Positions 5,761-6,328 of a DNA stretch of 6,328 nucleotides are shown piece by piece (position 1 is the stretch's first letter; the number at the start of each line of letters is the position of its first letter). The notes under the pieces were generated by a model that ran no database searches, had not been told where the DNA came from, and saw nothing but the letters and a program-made list of their open reading frames with translations. Source of the DNA: Candidatus Krumholzibacteriia bacterium (GTDB taxonomy: Bacteria; Krumholzibacteriota; Krumholzibacteriia; LZORAL124-64-63); contig DAOWLV010000206.1 in assembly GCA_030643455.1 (NCBI GenBank), positions 1-6,328 of the forward strand, given 5' to 3'. A program made the translations under genes and the position numbers.

Positions 5761-6221
5761 ATCCCGGCCGACTATTCCGTACCTGTGCATTTTGCCCTCC
5801 CGGCATGGGGCGGTTGTTTCCTATTGCATCCTTTCGGGGTTCGACGTTGCCCGGTAATTCTCCAATTTTCCTTTGACCAGCTGAAACCTGATGCTTCGGC
5901 AATGGAAAGTAAATCAACAGGTTGCAGACTTCGTGAGAAGCCTGTCCCGTCGATGAAAAACCAGGAGATGGTATGGCACAGCGGTTGCAGATCGTCAGCA
6001 AATGTTCTCTGCGCTGTCCGGGCTTGATTGCCGCTGGTCCTACGGTCTTAGTGTTGTAGTGTCCTGCAGGTCGTCACGCGGCAGAAAGCGGGGGACATTT
6101 TTTTCTTGGAAAGACAAAGAATATATGATATTAATACAATACTTAACCTGGCAAAAACAAACAAGGTAGACACCGCAGCCACCGGGCAGGAAATGGTGGA
6201 GCGAATCAGGGAGCTTAAGGA
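5761..6221. other. Intergenic region before the HU/IHF-like gene
   Basis: This 461-bp stretch follows the GlmU-like stop. It contains a nested inverted repeat at 5917-5945 (ACAGG/CCTGT outside, CTTC-GTGA-GAAG inside), a sigma-54-like promoter at 5974-5989, and a small TTG-initiated frame ending at 6225. It becomes AT-rich after about 6097, including a run of seven T at 6098-6104. Just after the GlmU-like stop, GCCC (5794-5797) and GGGC (5808-5811) can pair, but no proper T run follows, so I see no convincing terminator. No tRNA or rRNA signature is present. Confidence 0.55.
5974..5989 (+). promoter_or_regulatory. Sigma-54 (RpoN) -24/-12 promoter
   Basis: TGGCAC at 5974-5979, five bases, then TTGCA at 5985-5989 exactly fit the core consensus TGGCAC-N5-TTGCW, with the invariant GG (5975-5976) and GC (5987-5988) 10 bp apart. 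A start site would fall near A6000, about 220 nt before the HU/IHF-like ATG. Sigma-54 promoters need an activator ATPase bound upstream; the dyad at 5917-5945 is a possible but unproven site. The match is seen directly; activity is inferred. Confidence 0.55.
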
Positions 6222-6225
6222 ATGA
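6106..6225 (+). CDS. Possible 39-residue small protein, coupled to the HU/IHF-like gene
   Basis: The frame is open from 6052 to TGA at 6223-6225. A start at TTG 6106 would give 39 residues: a helical, charged peptide with IYDINTILNLAKTNKVD followed by TGQEMVERIRELKE. Its stop overlaps the next ATG as ATGA, the classic arrangement for translational coupling. GGGGGA (6090-6095) lies 10 nt before the TTG, a poor-to-fair ribosome binding site. The composition looks protein-like, although the DNA is AT-rich. I do not recognise the family. It could instead be a chance frame, or the tail of a longer gene broken near the T7 run at 6098-6104. Confidence 0.35.
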   Translation: MERQRIYDINTILNLAKTNKVDTAATGQEMVERIRELKE

Positions 6226-6328
6226 CCAAAGCCGAACTCGTCGAAATCATCTCCCAGGAAACGGGTGTCAGCAAAAAGGACACCGGACTCATTGTCAACC
6301 TGATCATGGACAACATAAGTCAGGCCCT
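6222..6328 (+). CDS. HU/IHF-family DNA-binding protein, N-terminal part
   Basis: ATG 6222 opens a frame that runs to the window edge, giving 35 whole residues: MTKAELVEIISQETGVSKKD and on through IVNLIMDNISQA. This is the typical first helix-turn-helix dimerisation segment of bacterial HU and IHF proteins (MTKAELVE...TGLSKKDA is common). These are about 90-100 residue histone-like proteins that bend DNA and organise the nucleoid. GGGAG (6209-6213) lies 8 nt upstream. The start overlaps the stop of a possible small ORF by ATGA. The DNA-binding arm is outside the window, so HU cannot be told from IHF. The sigma-54-like site upstream would be an unusual control for this family and, since IHF itself assists sigma-54 promoters, a notable one. 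Confidence 0.88.
   Translation, partial: MTKAELVEIISQETGVSKKDTGLIVNLIMDNISQA

Noticed and set aside
5794..5811. Possible terminator after the GlmU-like gene (GCCC/GGGC)
   Set aside because: There are only four pairs with a 10-nt loop and no uninterrupted T run after it.
5920..5991. 9-bp direct repeat GGTTGCAGA at 5920-5928 and 5983-5991, 63 bp apart
   Set aside because: One copy overlaps the -12 element. A single 9-mer repeat in a region of this size is quite likely by chance.
5744..6027. Frames of about 80 codons on both strands downstream of the GlmU-like gene
   Set aside because: They overlap each other, lack ribosome binding sites and resemble no family.
5973..6059. A 28-codon frame starting at ATG 5973 with AGGAG 5 nt upstream
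   Set aside because: The ribosome binding site is good, but the start lies inside the sigma-54-like element, so it could not be on that transcript. The peptide is short and unlike any family I know. It stays possible only if the promoter call is wrong.
6049..6070. TAGTGT repeated twice next to the palindrome CCTGCAGG, reminiscent of an IS end
   Set aside because: No transposase or matching opposite repeat is nearby, and it does not match the visible right end of the IS3 element.

Overview
The window looks like chromosomal DNA of a Gram-negative bacterium with moderately high GC in its genes. The evidence is a secreted c-type cytochrome, a truncated outer-membrane-type protein, a membrane-anchored signal peptide peptidase (SppA type), and a GlmU-like protein of the divergent type best known from Bacteroidota and related FCB-group phyla. 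An uncultured FCB-like or deltaproteobacterial-type lineage would fit, but the phylum is inference and not settled.

Layout. (1) 1 to about 1313, plus strand: the right part of an IS3-family insertion sequence, with the C-terminal part of OrfA, an A8 slippery run followed by a hairpin, and a full-length OrfB with an intact DDE triad. (2) 1314-1532, minus strand: the 5' end of a secreted, coiled-coil plus barrel-type protein (DUF3373-like), cut off by the insertion sequence after about 73 codons. (3) 1632-2018, minus strand: a small secreted mono-haem cytochrome c, immediately upstream of the broken gene and probably in the same operon. (4) 2019-2531: an AT-rich divergent intergenic region unusually rich in short dyads. 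(5) 2532-5760, plus strand: a two-gene operon, sppA (S49 peptidase, Ser/Lys dyad intact) followed 13 nt later by a GlmU-like gene starting at GTG 4282. (6) 5761-6221: a second intergenic region with a close match to a sigma-54 (-24/-12) promoter at 5974-5989 and a possible tiny ORF (6106-6225). (7) 6222 to the window end: the N-terminus of an HU/IHF-family DNA-binding protein, whose start overlaps the stop of the tiny ORF by ATGA.

How the parts relate. The cytochrome and the interrupted barrel-type protein may have formed an envelope electron-transfer or transport pair that the insertion has disabled. SppA and the GlmU-like protein both relate to envelope maintenance (membrane peptide turnover and amino-sugar nucleotide supply). 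The sigma-54-like element points downstream toward the HU/IHF gene. No CRISPR array, tRNA, rRNA or defence system was found. The most interesting items are the sigma-54 element with the coupled mini-ORF, the frameshift signal in the insertion sequence, and the GlmU-like protein lacking the usual nucleotidyltransferase signature.
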